This document shows, in pieces, positions 28,401 through 35,983 of a stretch of DNA of 64,000 nucleotides. Numbering within the stretch: the stretch's first letter is position 1; each line of letters opens with the position of its first letter. This DNA is from an uncultured Clostridia bacterium (GTDB lineage: Bacteria; Bacillota; Clostridia; Oscillospirales; Ruminococcaceae). The position numbers and the translations under genes were made by a program. Location: NCBI GenBank assembly GCA_947627045.1, contig CANQUM010000011.1, positions 1 to 64,000 on the forward strand, read 5' to 3'. Below the pieces are notes generated by a model, which had not been told where the DNA came from, ran no database searches, and saw nothing but the letters and a program-made list of their open reading frames with translations.

Positions 28401-28901
28401 ACTGACCTTTGCGGAGCAGTTCTGGGGATAAAGCTGGAAAAGGGTAAGCACACAATTGAACTCAAATACACACCGCCCGGATTTATCGCAGGCATTATAA
28501 TATCTATTTCAGGTCTCGCCGTTTTGATATTTATGAGTATATTTGTTAAAAAACGCAAGCCGAAATGCTTTGAACCGTCTTTCATTTATGAAAAAGAACG
28601 GAGAAAGAAAAAAGAAGAGAAAAAAGCTCTAAAGGCACAATTGAGCAAAGAAGCAAATGATGAATCTGAAACAGATAAAACTGAGCCTAAGTCTCAAGAA
28701 ACCGAAGTTTTAAATATTTCAGAACCTGATAATAATATTCAAGATGAAACAGTTATTCTATCAGATGATAGCAACATTGCTCAAGACGATAATTTTGATA
28801 CTAAATTATCAGACGACATTTCTATCTATGATTCAGACGACAACAAGATAGAGCTAAAATCTCCCGAGCTTGAATATGACCCGAATGAAAATCAGCAATA
28901 A
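25440..28901 (+). CDS. Large YfhO-family membrane protein
   Basis: GTGAGG precedes the ATG; TTTACT (25370-25375) and TATACT (25393-25398) may be the promoter. The 1153-residue protein starts with a basic cytoplasmic part, then about 13 membrane helices with the YfhO signature early on (GDNQILVIDCWHQYFPFISE; RSGWGQNFLG). A long outer domain (about 500-1010) ends in GWSAYVDGKKAE and LEKGKHTIELKYTPPG, a typical YfhO ending, followed by one more helix and a long Lys/Glu/Asp-rich cytoplasmic tail. YfhO-type proteins are GT-C-like and in Bacillus and Listeria take part in glycosylating wall polymers; the donor here is unknown. The acidic tail of about 130 residues is an unusual extra. Confidence 0.85.
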   Translation: MFNKETDSTIKLKQNVYSPDKAVKENNSALHRLYNTKSIQFAIRHLFVVLSFIIPFLIMLIVFIKAGMHPAGDNQILVIDCWHQYFPFISEMQDKLQNGGSLLYSLRSGWGQNFLGIMSYYTASPLNFLALLIPEAYIRDFLALFVCIKIGCAGLFMGMFLKNVFKRNDFSIVLFSIPYALCAYLMGYYWNIMWLDTVALMPLVALGVHYLIKDGKFKLYTISLAVAFFSNFYIGFFLCIFIALFFIAEVICSKYGIKTILKRLWQVLLFSVTGIALTAILILPAYLALKATYSGGNTSFPSQINFYKDFRDVLANLLAFRTPSNIEGLPNLYCSLLAVIMIGVHALSKKIPIREKIVVLVFLTFLIVSCNNNILDFIWHGFHFTNQIPFRFSFIFAFVLIIVAYRAFTQLDHVSWFHIAGAIAAAAGIIVIGYFSKDANKNLLINNISLALAYLALITVLLIKFKFINTKTISIIMIIPMVVETYACASKGVDKVGSSAYSTYYASNDEVQELLLKTKPANDDFYRTEMSKWYTINDPCLYRYYGISQFSSMSDVSVSNYMENIGIVSQPGGNRYYYGATNPFTNALLNLKYVISKTGANSDTYLKEIDREGASELYENTAYLPFGFMVDSGMKDFKLSNPNNPFYYLNALFKSMTGIDKDLYSYVLMTNSTGENATVTNEDNATGVYNYVPGNPNGKILYSGELALNNSENKVDGVDTNSYYQLKIEDLKAALNLSKDDEITNELDGKKLHVTFRYQSDADLWADGADFYFYAPSDPEDISVVDETFAADEPYEFSIDITDAIKESGLAIEGFGAILTEVSIMNEDQEYEPAEQTSDKNKTAVLKFNYTAMSDAMLYCFFDSDVIEDIETKISSDDQSYTYTVEKDLEYIFPVGYAKKGETATVMGTTKEPLDENGQLNCLVYQINDDVLQEGLNKLKSNGTYDIIKHTDTYFKGDINAATDGYMYTAIPSNGWSAYVDGKKAETTDLCGAVLGIKLEKGKHTIELKYTPPGFIAGIIISISGLAVLIFMSIFVKKRKPKCFEPSFIYEKERRKKKEEKKALKAQLSKEANDESETDKTEPKSQETEVLNISEPDNNIQDETVILSDDSNIAQDDNFDTKLSDDISIYDSDDNKIELKSPELEYDPNENQQ

Positions 28902-28906
28902 ACAAA

Positions 28907-28934
28907 AAAGTAGGCACTAAAATGTGTCTACTTT
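28907..28934 (+). repeat. Terminator hairpin, left 28-bp direct repeat flanking element copy 2
   Basis: AAAGTAGGCAC-TAAAAT-GTGTCTACTTT forms a terminator-type stem, identical over 28 bp to 29167-29194. It is followed by CAG of the element instead of the expected T run. Confidence 0.9.
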
Positions 28935-29166
28935 CAGACTGTCGAAAAAGGTTTTTCATAATCAACTAAAAGTTTTCGGTCAAGCCTTTTTCAAAAGGCT
29001 TGCGGGTCAAGGGCGGAGCCCTGTCGCTGACGAACCGTCAGCGAAATACTTTACGGAGTGCGTTCCGCACAGGGGTGAATTCCAAAATAGTCCAGTGGAC
29101 TATTTTGGAAGAGGGGCATGCCCTACAAGAGAGGGCTGCCCCTAAAAACATACTTTATATATCCTG
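28935..29166 (+). mobile_element. Multi-hairpin dispersed repeat, copy 2 (exactly 232 bp)
   Basis: It begins CAGACTGTCG and ends TATATCCTG, so short CAG/CTG inverted ends are present. Hairpins in order are AAGCCTTTT-TC-AAAAGGCTT (28982-29001), AGGGC-GGA-GCCCT, CGCTGACG-AAC-CGTCAGCG (29025-29043), GTGCG-TTC-CGCAC, TTCCAAAATAGTCC-AGT-GGACTATTTTGGAA (29080-29110), and AGGGGCATGCCCT with AGGGCTGCCCCT. An open frame of 73 codons crosses it but is an artefact of the repeat. It is inserted between the terminator hairpin and T run of the YfhO gene. Confidence 0.88.
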
Positions 29167-29200
29167 AAAGTAGGCACTAAAATGTGTCTACTTTTTTATA
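29167..29200. terminator. Terminator, right 28-bp direct repeat flanking element copy 2
   Basis: The same hairpin as at 28907 (28 of 28 bases identical), here followed by TTTTTTATATT, so this copy keeps the T run and is the complete terminator. Confidence 0.9.
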
Positions 29201-29205
29201 TTCTT

Positions 29206-30465
29206 TTAAAACATTCTTCCGTATCTTGCGTCAGGACCGAGTTCTTTTTCAATTTCAAGAAGCCTGTTATATTTTTCACAGCGTTCGCTTCTGCAGGGAG
29301 CACCCGTTTTTATCTGCCCTGCCGAAAGACCTACTGCTAAATCGGCAATAAAGCTGTCGGAGGTTTCTCCGCTGCGATGTGAAATAATTGTATTATAGCC
29401 GTTGTCATATGCAAGTCTTATTGCCTTTATTGCGTCGCTTAATGTTCCTATTTGATTGACTTTGATTAAAATCGCATTTGCAGCGTTGCTCGAAATTCCC
29501 TTTTGAAGCCTATCAGGATTTGTAACAAAAAGATCGTCCCCGACAATCTGAACCTTATCGCCTATCTCCTTTGTCAGCTTTTCAAAACCGCTGAAATCAC
29601 TTTCTCCCAGCGGGTCTTCAACAGAACGTATAGGATAGCTTTTGCAAAGCTCCTTGACATAATCTATCATCCCGTTCGTGTCAAGCATTTTCCCTCGCTT
29701 AGGAAGTTTATATCCGCCTTCGCACGCCCACTCCGATGCTGCTATGTCAAGAGCGAGCTTAAACTTGTTGTCGTCAAAGCCTGCTTTGAAAATTGCATCC
29801 AGAATTAAGTCAAGTGCTTCCTCGTCGCTTTCAATATTAGGCGCAAATCCGCCCTCATCTCCAACTCCGGTTGAAAGACCCTTCTCTTTGAGAATTTTAC
29901 CTAAGGTGTGATAAACCTCGCAGGACGCTCTCAAACCTTCGCTGTAATGCGAGAACCCCAGCGGCATTATCATAAATTCCTGAATATCAATGTTGTTGCT
30001 CGAATGTGCTCCGCCGTTTAGAATGTTGAGCATTGGAATAGGTAGTATTTTCTCATCATCAAGGCTCAGCGATTTGTATAGCGGAGCTTTCTTCGCCTTT
30101 GCACAAGCACGTGCAAAAGCTAATGAAACTGCCAGTATCGCATTTGCTCCCAATGCCTTTAAATTAGGAGTTCCGTCAATAGCCTTAAGAGTATCGTCAA
30201 GCTCCTGCTGGTCTAAATCACCTTTGGAAATAAGTGCAGGCTTTATAATGTCAGTGATGTTCGAAATTGCCTTTACCACGCCTTTTCCAAAATACCTTTC
30301 ATCGTTTCCGTCACGAAGCTCGTATGCCTCAAAACTGCCTGTAGACGCTCCCGACGGAACACTGGCTGCCGCATTTGTACCGTCCTCCAGTGTTACAACC
30401 GCCCGAACCGTTGGATTTCCACGAGAATCAAGTATTTCTATTCCATCTATATCTCTTATTTTCAT
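29206..30465 (-). CDS. eno: Enolase
   Basis: The enzyme converts 2-phosphoglycerate to phosphoenolpyruvate and also sits in the RNA degradosome of some bacteria. ATG 30465 with AAAGG upstream is preferred to an in-frame TTG 18 bp earlier. The 419-residue protein shows SRGNPT, SGASTG, the metal ligands in LNILNGGAHSSNNIDIQEFM, GDEGGFAP, EDPLGESD, VGDDLFVTN and SHRSGETSD. All key catalytic residues seem present. It stands alone, away from other glycolytic genes, and follows ypeB by 41 bp on the same strand. Confidence 0.97.
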   Translation of the reverse strand: MKIRDIDGIEILDSRGNPTVRAVVTLEDGTNAAASVPSGASTGSFEAYELRDGNDERYFGKGVVKAISNITDIIKPALISKGDLDQQELDDTLKAIDGTPNLKALGANAILAVSLAFARACAKAKKAPLYKSLSLDDEKILPIPMLNILNGGAHSSNNIDIQEFMIMPLGFSHYSEGLRASCEVYHTLGKILKEKGLSTGVGDEGGFAPNIESDEEALDLILDAIFKAGFDDNKFKLALDIAASEWACEGGYKLPKRGKMLDTNGMIDYVKELCKSYPIRSVEDPLGESDFSGFEKLTKEIGDKVQIVGDDLFVTNPDRLQKGISSNAANAILIKVNQIGTLSDAIKAIRLAYDNGYNTIISHRSGETSDSFIADLAVGLSAGQIKTGAPCRSERCEKYNRLLEIEKELGPDARYGRMF

Positions 30466-30506
30466 CGGTTTAATTCCTTTCAAAAAATTATGCCTGCACG
30501 AGCTTA

Positions 30507-31889
30507 TTATACAGTCAGAGTTCCTGTCTCAGATTTTTTAAGAAGTAAAATCTGTTCCTCTTTTCCCGTATAACAGTTGACGTAAACCAGAACCTCCTGA
30601 TTATCTTTTGTCTTGCATTTTACTTCATAACATAATCTTTCAACTTCTCCGTCAGAAGGAATTAAAGCCTTTTGTACCTGTTCCACAGTCAATCTCGGTG
30701 AAACAGTCTTTTTTGCCTGTTCTTCAGTTGTTTTTGCGTTTGCAAGCTGTCTGGTCTTGTGATTTGTCAAAAATCCTCTGCCGTCAAAGCCTAGAATTTC
30801 ACCGTTGTCCATCGCAACCTTTACCTTGATTAAATCAGTATAGTAAATAATATTGTTCTCCTTATATGCAAAGTTTACTGTGCAGACATTTCCTATTGTT
30901 TCATAATAAGTCGACTGCATATTGTAAATTCCAAGCTCGTCAAGATAACTCTTTGCATAGTTGACAGCCTCTTCATTTTCAATGTTTTTTTCCTTTACAT
31001 CACGATTCCTTATCATATAGCTGCAGTATCCGCCGTTTTTGGTTATCGAAACTGTTGTCTTAACTCCGTCAACATCACTTTCAAACACATATGACGGCAT
31101 TTTTCCGTCCTCATTGTTTGTAAGCTTCAGTGAGTTCTCCTGTACAACAGAAACCTCGCCTGCACGTCTTTTTGCCTTGCTTTTTGTTACTTCATTCTTG
31201 TTTTTAAGCATCTCCGGCTGTTTTTCAAGAATATGATCTGAAAACGGTCCGTCGTAAATCAAAGTTGGATATTCTCCTGAATTTTCTTCAACTTCTCCAA
31301 GATTTAATGCCGTTCTCACTGCGCCTCCGTTATCGCTTTTGATGTCGTCCTCTGAAATCTGACTTAGCTTTGATACCGTTTTGTATGAAAGCTCCTCTCC
31401 GTTGCCTCTGACGCTCTGCTCAATTTCCCACAGCTTGTTTTTAAGCTCCTCTGAATATCTGCAAAGCTGTTCTAATGTCTTGTATTCCTCGTCGGTGATC
31501 TTTTCACCCTTTTCAAGTTTATCGCAAAGACTTAACGCATAGTTTCCTACCTGAGACAAAAATTTGTTTGCCCCCTCTAAGCTCTGCTCTGACGCCGCAA
31601 GCTGCGACAATGACGCTTTAGCTGCCGCAGATTCCAAAAGTAAGTCGTTTGAAATCGACGACATCATATTGGACGTTCCCGAATACAATCCCTTTTGAAG
31701 CGATGTGTTTATGTTGTCCGCAGAAGTTGACAAGTCCTCAATTGCCTTCAAATAATTATACTCAAGTGCCAACTCTGCTTTTTTTGCTCTGATTCCGAAT
31801 ACCAATATAATCGCAAACAACAAAAGTAATAACGCTGTTGCAAATGTTACTATACGAGCAATTGCCCGTTTACTCATGTGTGAAGTCAT
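30507..31889 (-). CDS. ypeB: Germination protein YpeB-like
   Basis: AAGGGAG precedes ATG 31889. The 460-residue protein has one N-terminal membrane helix (IVTFATALLLLLFAIILVFG), a long helical region (residues 40-190) typical of YpeB, and C-terminal PepSY-type repeats (NAKTTEEQAKKTVSPRLT and the preceding SYLDELGIYNMQS region). In Bacillus, YpeB is made in the forespore with the cortex hydrolase SleB and stabilises it in the spore membrane. No sleB or other cortex hydrolase is adjacent here, so its partner must be elsewhere. eno follows 41 bp downstream and read-through is possible. Confidence 0.85.
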   Translation of the reverse strand: MTSHMSKRAIARIVTFATALLLLLFAIILVFGIRAKKAELALEYNYLKAIEDLSTSADNINTSLQKGLYSGTSNMMSSISNDLLLESAAAKASLSQLAASEQSLEGANKFLSQVGNYALSLCDKLEKGEKITDEEYKTLEQLCRYSEELKNKLWEIEQSVRGNGEELSYKTVSKLSQISEDDIKSDNGGAVRTALNLGEVEENSGEYPTLIYDGPFSDHILEKQPEMLKNKNEVTKSKAKRRAGEVSVVQENSLKLTNNEDGKMPSYVFESDVDGVKTTVSITKNGGYCSYMIRNRDVKEKNIENEEAVNYAKSYLDELGIYNMQSTYYETIGNVCTVNFAYKENNIIYYTDLIKVKVAMDNGEILGFDGRGFLTNHKTRQLANAKTTEEQAKKTVSPRLTVEQVQKALIPSDGEVERLCYEVKCKTKDNQEVLVYVNCYTGKEEQILLLKKSETGTLTV

Positions 31890-31974
31890 AATAGTTTTCT
31901 CCCTTTTAAAGATATTTGAAACTATTATTTCCTCAGTATAAAAATTTATGCACGTTATTACATTACTGATTTTG

Positions 31975-32208
31975 CTAAATTTTATCCCATTCTTTATAGC
32001 TGTGTTTTTTATCTGTCAATCCAGCTATATAATCTAAACTGACATCATAATATTTTGCTAACTCAACTACTCTGTCTAAAGATATTGGTCTTTTTCCATT
32101 TTCGTATTGCGAATAATATGATCTGCTTGTTTTTAATACAAGCGAAATATCTGCTTGAGTTTTGTTGCTGTCCTCTCTTAAGTCTCTTAATCTTTGGTAA
32201 AATTTCAT
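31975..32208 (-). CDS. XRE-family repressor (77 aa)
   Basis: ATG 32208 (MKFYQRLRDLREDSNKTQAD) follows AAGGAG; the longer frame back to 32292 has no site. The domain is a single HTH_3: DISLVLKTSRSYYSQYENGK as turn and recognition helix, then LAKYYDVSLDYIAGLTDKK. It diverges from the ribbon-helix-helix gene at 32387 and probably represses the intervening promoter. It belongs to a small AT-rich accessory island. Confidence 0.82.
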   Translation of the reverse strand: MKFYQRLRDLREDSNKTQADISLVLKTSRSYYSQYENGKRPISLDRVVELAKYYDVSLDYIAGLTDKKHSYKEWDKI

Positions 32209-32315
32209 AATAAATACACTCCTTTTTATTTGATAAGTAGATTGTAACATATTTAAACATTTATATTTGATTTTGTTCCATTTATAATACATAATTTTAA
32301 ATTTTTTAGTCTAGA

Positions 32316-32357
32316 TGTAAACTAAAATCACCAAAAATCGTTTACTTATGATATAAT
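32316..32357 (+). promoter_or_regulatory. Possible promoter and operator of the RHH gene
   Basis: TATAAT at 32352-32357 is a good -10 box without a clear -35. GTAAAC and GTTTAC form an inverted repeat just upstream, a possible site for the divergent repressor. Confidence 0.45.
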
Positions 32358-32386
32358 CTAAATAAAAATAAGGAGGAATAAGACTT

Positions 32387-32572
32387 ATGTGGAAGATACA
32401 AAAGGGATACAACACGGTAAACAAATCGTTTCGTTTACCTGAAGAGCTTGTGAAAAAAATTGATATTATTGCACATAAAAATAATTTATCTCTAAATCAA
32501 ATAGTAATACAATGTTTAAATTATGCTGTAAACAATTTGGATAAAAAAACAGAAAGCAACGAAAAAAAGTAA
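32387..32572 (+). CDS. Small ribbon-helix-helix-like protein (61 aa)
   Basis: AGGAGG at 32371-32376 precedes the ATG at 32387. NKSFRLPEELVKKIDIIAHK reads as the beta strand and first helix of an Arc/CopG fold, and NNLSLNQIVIQCLNYAVNNL as the second helix. A Lys-rich tail follows. Such proteins bind DNA as dimers and often act as antitoxins. It lies 134 bp before the PBECR-like nuclease gene, but that gene has its own promoter, so pairing is only a possibility. Confidence 0.7.
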   Translation: MWKIQKGYNTVNKSFRLPEELVKKIDIIAHKNNLSLNQIVIQCLNYAVNNLDKKTESNEKK

Positions 32573-32646
32573 TATACTTCTCAAATAAAAACAAGCCATC
32601 TTATTATGGACAATATAAAAACAGGAAAACAAGTACCTAATACTGT

Positions 32647-32674
32647 TTGACAACTTGTCGAAAAGTGGTATAAT
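32647..32674 (+). promoter_or_regulatory. Promoter with palindrome at -35 for the PBECR-like gene
   Basis: TTGACA (32647-32652) and TATAAT (32669-32674) have a 16-bp spacer. GACAA-C-TTGTC overlaps the -35 box and is a likely operator. Confidence 0.7.
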
Positions 32675-32706
32675 TATATTGAACAGAGAAGAAGGCGGTA
32701 AAAAAT

Positions 32707-33102
32707 GTGAAATATATCGGTAAAATTCAATTAGAAAAATATCAGGCTGTTACTGTTAAAAAGATTCTCACAGATGAAGTAATTATTACCGATAATAGAA
32801 TTCAACATATAATTGATCGACGTGGACAAAACTTTTATGATGAATATAAAGAATTCTTTTCTGAAGTTATAGAAAACCCTGATTACATATTTAAAGATGA
32901 AAGAGAATCTTCTGCAATTGTTTCAAAAACTTTTACCAAAAAAGATAGAACGATTAATTTGGTATTGAGGCTTTTAGTTGAAGGAGATAATCCAAACTAT
33001 AAAAATTCTATAATTACTGCAATACAAGAAAATAATAAGCGTTTCACTCAAAGACTTAGAAATAATGTACCCATCTATAGTAGATTTGACAAAAAAGAAT
33101 AA
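32707..33102 (+). CDS. PBECR-type (BECR-fold) nuclease-like protein (131 aa)
   Basis: GTG start at 32707, 9 nt after AAGGCGG. The sequence DEVIITDNRIQHIIDRRGQN, YKEFFSEVIENPDYIFKDE, an AIVSKTF strand and NLVLRLLVEGDNPNYKNSII match the pattern of phage Barnase-EndoU-ColicinE5/D-RelE-like nuclease domains (His in xxHIxxRRGxxF, then D/E-rich helices and late Ser/Thr and Arg positions). These are usually toxin or phage-borne RNases. No dedicated antitoxin is certain; an RHH gene lies upstream and a structured RNA directly downstream. Its last codons hold the -35 box of the RNA promoter. Assignment is by pattern memory only. Confidence 0.6.
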   Translation: MKYIGKIQLEKYQAVTVKKILTDEVIITDNRIQHIIDRRGQNFYDEYKEFFSEVIENPDYIFKDERESSAIVSKTFTKKDRTINLVLRLLVEGDNPNYKNSIITAIQENNKRFTQRLRNNVPIYSRFDKKE

Positions 33103-33114
33103 AAGTGATATAAT
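33086..33114 (+). promoter_or_regulatory. Promoter of the structured RNA
   Basis: TTGACA at 33086-33091 and TATAAT at 33109-33114 with a 17-bp spacer, a perfect consensus. It overlaps the 3' end of the PBECR-like gene and is followed by no ribosome site or frame. Confidence 0.85.
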
Positions 33115-33120
33115 ATGAAT

Positions 33121-33276
33121 AAGCTAAAAAAGGTTATTTGAGGTGGTAGATTTCGTAGCGACCACACGCCGATGGTAACGACAGGGAGAATCCCGAGAGA
33201 TGCAGGAGAGTGCTACGCCTGCCAAATAACCATATGCTTTTAAAATACCACTCTGATTTCTCAGAGTGGTATTTTT
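33121..33276 (+). ncRNA. Unassigned structured noncoding RNA with own promoter and terminator
   Basis: The predicted transcript of about 155 nt has an outer 9-bp stem GGTTATTTG (33132-33140) with CAAATAACC (33223-33231). It encloses GTGGT/ACCAC (33143-33147, 33161-33165), GGGA-GAA-TCCC (33184-33194) and GCAGG/CCTGC (33202-33206, 33218-33222). The loop of the first hairpin holds CGTAGC (33154-33159) and that of the last holds GCTACG (33212-33217), a perfect 6-bp loop-loop match. A strong terminator closes it. There is no coding frame. I checked it by memory against SRP RNA, 6S, tmRNA, RNase P and common riboswitches without a match. Confidence 0.75.
33242..33276 (+). terminator. Terminator of the structured RNA
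   Basis: AAAATACCACTCTGA pairs perfectly with TCAGAGTGGTATTTT around TTTC (15 bp), then T. The A run makes it usable for the clpC gene on the other strand too. Confidence 0.93.
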
Positions 33277-33287
33277 GTGATGATAAT

Positions 33288-35678
33288 TTAAGCATTTAAT
33301 CTTAACCTGCTTTCGTTCTCAACTTCAAAGCTATCGCCGGAAACTAACAGTCTGAGCGATTTACATTCAATTCCCGAGAGAAATTCATCAGTAATGAGGT
33401 TTTCGATATTACGTCTGATTATTCGTGATATTTCTCTTGCACCGTACTCATTAGAGCGTCCGTCGCGGCTTAGTTTTTTTGCAACATCGGCGTTATAAGA
33501 AAGCTTAATGCCCAGTGCTTTACATCTGTCAGACAGCTTTTTAAGCTCTAAATTTGCAATTTCAAAAAGGTTTTCGTCTGTGAGCATATCAAAGGTAATT
33601 ATTTCATCTATTCTATTTATAAGCTCAGGCGAGAAAATCTTTTTAAGCTCAGTTTTTACTTCTTTATCATTAAAACTATTAGTTCTGACTGTTTGAGAAA
33701 ATCCAAAAGAATTATCTCTAATGATTTTTCTAGCGCCTATATTAGACGTCATAATTATAATTGTATTTTTAAACGATACTCTGCGTCCTGCAGAATCGGT
33801 CAAAAAGCCGTCCTCTAAAATTTGCAGAAGAATATTCAGTACATCCGGATGAGCCTTTTCAATTTCATCGAACAGTATAAGAGAATACGGATTTCTTCTG
33901 ACTCTTTCTGTAAGCATACTTCCGTTAGGGGTGTCAAAGCCGACATATCCGGGAGGAGAACCGATAATTTTCGACACGCTGTGTTTTTCCATAAATTCAG
34001 ACATATCAAGTCTTATCATATTATTTTCGCCGCCGAAGATCTCATTTGCAAGCTCTTTGGCGAGTGCAGTTTTTCCGACTCCGCTTGAGCCCAAAAACAC
34101 AAATGAACCGATAGGTCTTGACGCGTCTTTAAGACCTACTCTTCCACGTTTTATTGCAAAGGAGACGGCTTCAATAGCACGGCTTTGTCCAATTATCTTT
34201 TTAGACAGATTTTCCTTTAAAGAACACAGCTTCAATCGCTCGCTCTTTTTTATTGTTTCAAGCGGCACAGAAACAATATTTGAAATCCGCTTATCTATAT
34301 CGATTTTCAAAACTCTTTTTGTATTTCCTGTATCAAACGAATTGCTGTATGTTTTAGACAGCCTGTCAAGGTAGTCGTTTTTGCTTATTTTCCCGAGAAC
34401 ATAATCGTTAAACACTTCATACATTTCCCCTGTGCTTATGTCATCGCTTTCACTTCTTTCTAAATGAACATAAGCGCACGCTTCGTCTATAAGGTCGATA
34501 GCCTTATCGGGAAAATGCCTGTCTGTTAAATATCTGCCTGACAGCTTCACAGCTTCAGAAATGGCTTCGTCTGTGATTTTTAGGCCGTGAAAGGCTTCAT
34601 ATTTTGGCACTATTCCCTTTAATATTTTTATAGTTGTCTTTTCATCTGGCTCCTCCACCTTAACTGTCTGAAACCGCCTTTCAAACGCCGAATCCTTTTC
34701 TATATGCGTTCTGTACTCGTCGAATGTGGTTGCGCCTATTATGCTTATTTCTCCTCTGGCTAGAGCAGGCTTTAAAATATTAGCTGCGTCTATTGCACCC
34801 TCTGCTGCACCTGCACCTATAATATTATGAATTTCGTCAATAAAGAGTATTATTCCGCTTGACCTTTTTGCTTCTTTTATACAATATTTCAACCGCTCTT
34901 CAAAGTCTCCTCTGTACTTTGCACCTGCCAGAAGCTCGGTAATGTCAAGAGTAAATATTCTTTTGCCCTGTAAAATCGAAGGAACTTCCTTTTTGTAAAT
35001 TCTTTGCGCAAGAGCTTCAACTATAGCAGTTTTTCCTACTCCTGCCTCACCTACTAAACACGGATTATTTTTCTGCCTTCTTGACAAAATTGCTATGACC
35101 TGATTTATCTCATTTTCACGTTCCAAAACGGGGTCAAAGTTCTCTGCCGCTTCTTTGCCTGTAAGCTCTCTGCCATACTTTAAAAGGTATTTCAGCTTCT
35201 CATTATTTTGCTTAAAGAACGCAATATCAGCTTTTCCTATTGTAGAGCAGTCATTGTAAAGCTTTGAAATAGGAATATCAAGCTCTTCTAAAATCTGCAT
35301 AGCCTGAGAGCCTCCCTGCCTGAGCATAAGCATTAATAGATGCTCTGTTCCGCACTGCTTTGAGCCTAGACTTTTAGATAATGACAGCGCACCGTTTAAA
35401 ATTTTTTCTGCGGTAGGCGTCATACATTCCTCATAATCCTCAAGCCTGCATGGGGTTCCTATGCCGACCATTTCTTCAAGTTTTTCTAAAACGTCATTTT
35501 TATTTACTCCGTTTCTTAACAAAACAACCGAAGCCGTACAGCCTCCGTTCTCAAGAAAAGATAACAAAATATGCTCGCTTCCCACATAAGTATGTCCCAG
35601 CTTTCCTGCAATATTTTTAGCGTCATCTAATATTTCTCTGCATTTTTTAGTAAGCTCATCAGAATTATAATTATTCAT
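33288..35678 (-). CDS. clpC: ClpC-like AAA+ unfoldase
   Basis: GAGGGAG precedes ATG 35678. The protein (796 residues) is a class I Hsp100 ATPase that unfolds substrates for ClpP. It has two Clp_N repeats ([32 protein letters not shown]), Walker A GEAGVGKT with Walker [10 protein letters not shown], and a second module with GSSGVGKT and [14 protein letters not shown]. The segment NSFGFSQ sits where ClpC has its ClpP-docking loop. The middle domain is short and I see no UVR motif, unlike Bacillus ClpC. The usual ctsR-mcsA-mcsB partners are absent. ClpC is the best name, but a shorter clostridial ClpC variant or ClpE/L relative remains possible. Confidence 0.88.
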   Translation of the reverse strand: MNNYNSDELTKKCREILDDAKNIAGKLGHTYVGSEHILLSFLENGGCTASVVLLRNGVNKNDVLEKLEEMVGIGTPCRLEDYEECMTPTAEKILNGALSLSKSLGSKQCGTEHLLMLMLRQGGSQAMQILEELDIPISKLYNDCSTIGKADIAFFKQNNEKLKYLLKYGRELTGKEAAENFDPVLERENEINQVIAILSRRQKNNPCLVGEAGVGKTAIVEALAQRIYKKEVPSILQGKRIFTLDITELLAGAKYRGDFEERLKYCIKEAKRSSGIILFIDEIHNIIGAGAAEGAIDAANILKPALARGEISIIGATTFDEYRTHIEKDSAFERRFQTVKVEEPDEKTTIKILKGIVPKYEAFHGLKITDEAISEAVKLSGRYLTDRHFPDKAIDLIDEACAYVHLERSESDDISTGEMYEVFNDYVLGKISKNDYLDRLSKTYSNSFDTGNTKRVLKIDIDKRISNIVSVPLETIKKSERLKLCSLKENLSKKIIGQSRAIEAVSFAIKRGRVGLKDASRPIGSFVFLGSSGVGKTALAKELANEIFGGENNMIRLDMSEFMEKHSVSKIIGSPPGYVGFDTPNGSMLTERVRRNPYSLILFDEIEKAHPDVLNILLQILEDGFLTDSAGRRVSFKNTIIIMTSNIGARKIIRDNSFGFSQTVRTNSFNDKEVKTELKKIFSPELINRIDEIITFDMLTDENLFEIANLELKKLSDRCKALGIKLSYNADVAKKLSRDGRSNEYGAREISRIIRRNIENLITDEFLSGIECKSLRLLVSGDSFEVENESRLRLNA

Positions 35679-35983
35679 AAACCGTTCTCCCTCTTTTATA
35701 GCTTGTTTCATAGCCGAAACCTGTTTAGATTTAATATTTTCTAATCATTTAACAAAGTTTATTCTGTTAAATAAGTTTTGGCAAATTCTTTAGAATTATT
35801 CTCTATATATTTTATGCGTCAACTATTTGTCTGTAACACTTTTTTAAAAATACCATACACTGTATTATAAAGCAAAATTATTCGTCAGAAAACACGAATA
35901 ATCTCTTTCTGCTCTATGGCTGCCCGGCAGCCTTGCAGAAGACGCTTTATAAAATTCTATACATTGAAAAGGAGTGCGTACTA
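35679..35983. other. Leader region of the Cys-rich peptide gene
   Basis: No coding frame. A nested hairpin TTTCTGC...GCAGAA with inner GGCTGC-CCG-GCAGCC lies at 35906-35940, 30 nt before the ribosome site. TATTATAAAG near 35870 may be a -10 box, but no partner was clear; a sporulation sigma factor cannot be excluded. Confidence 0.5.

Noticed and set aside
28924-29145. 73-codon open frame across the dispersed repeat (MSTFRLSKKVFHNQLKVFGQ...)
   Set aside because: It has no ribosome site, lies wholly within the hairpin element, and the other two copies of the element do not keep the frame. It would be annotated wrongly as a hypothetical protein.
33121-33276. Structured RNA as SRP RNA, 6S RNA, tmRNA or a cobalamin-type riboswitch
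   Set aside because: The SRP core motif (GGAAGGAAGCAGCC type), the long 6S rod, the tRNA-like ends of tmRNA and the cobalamin GCCACTG motif are all absent.
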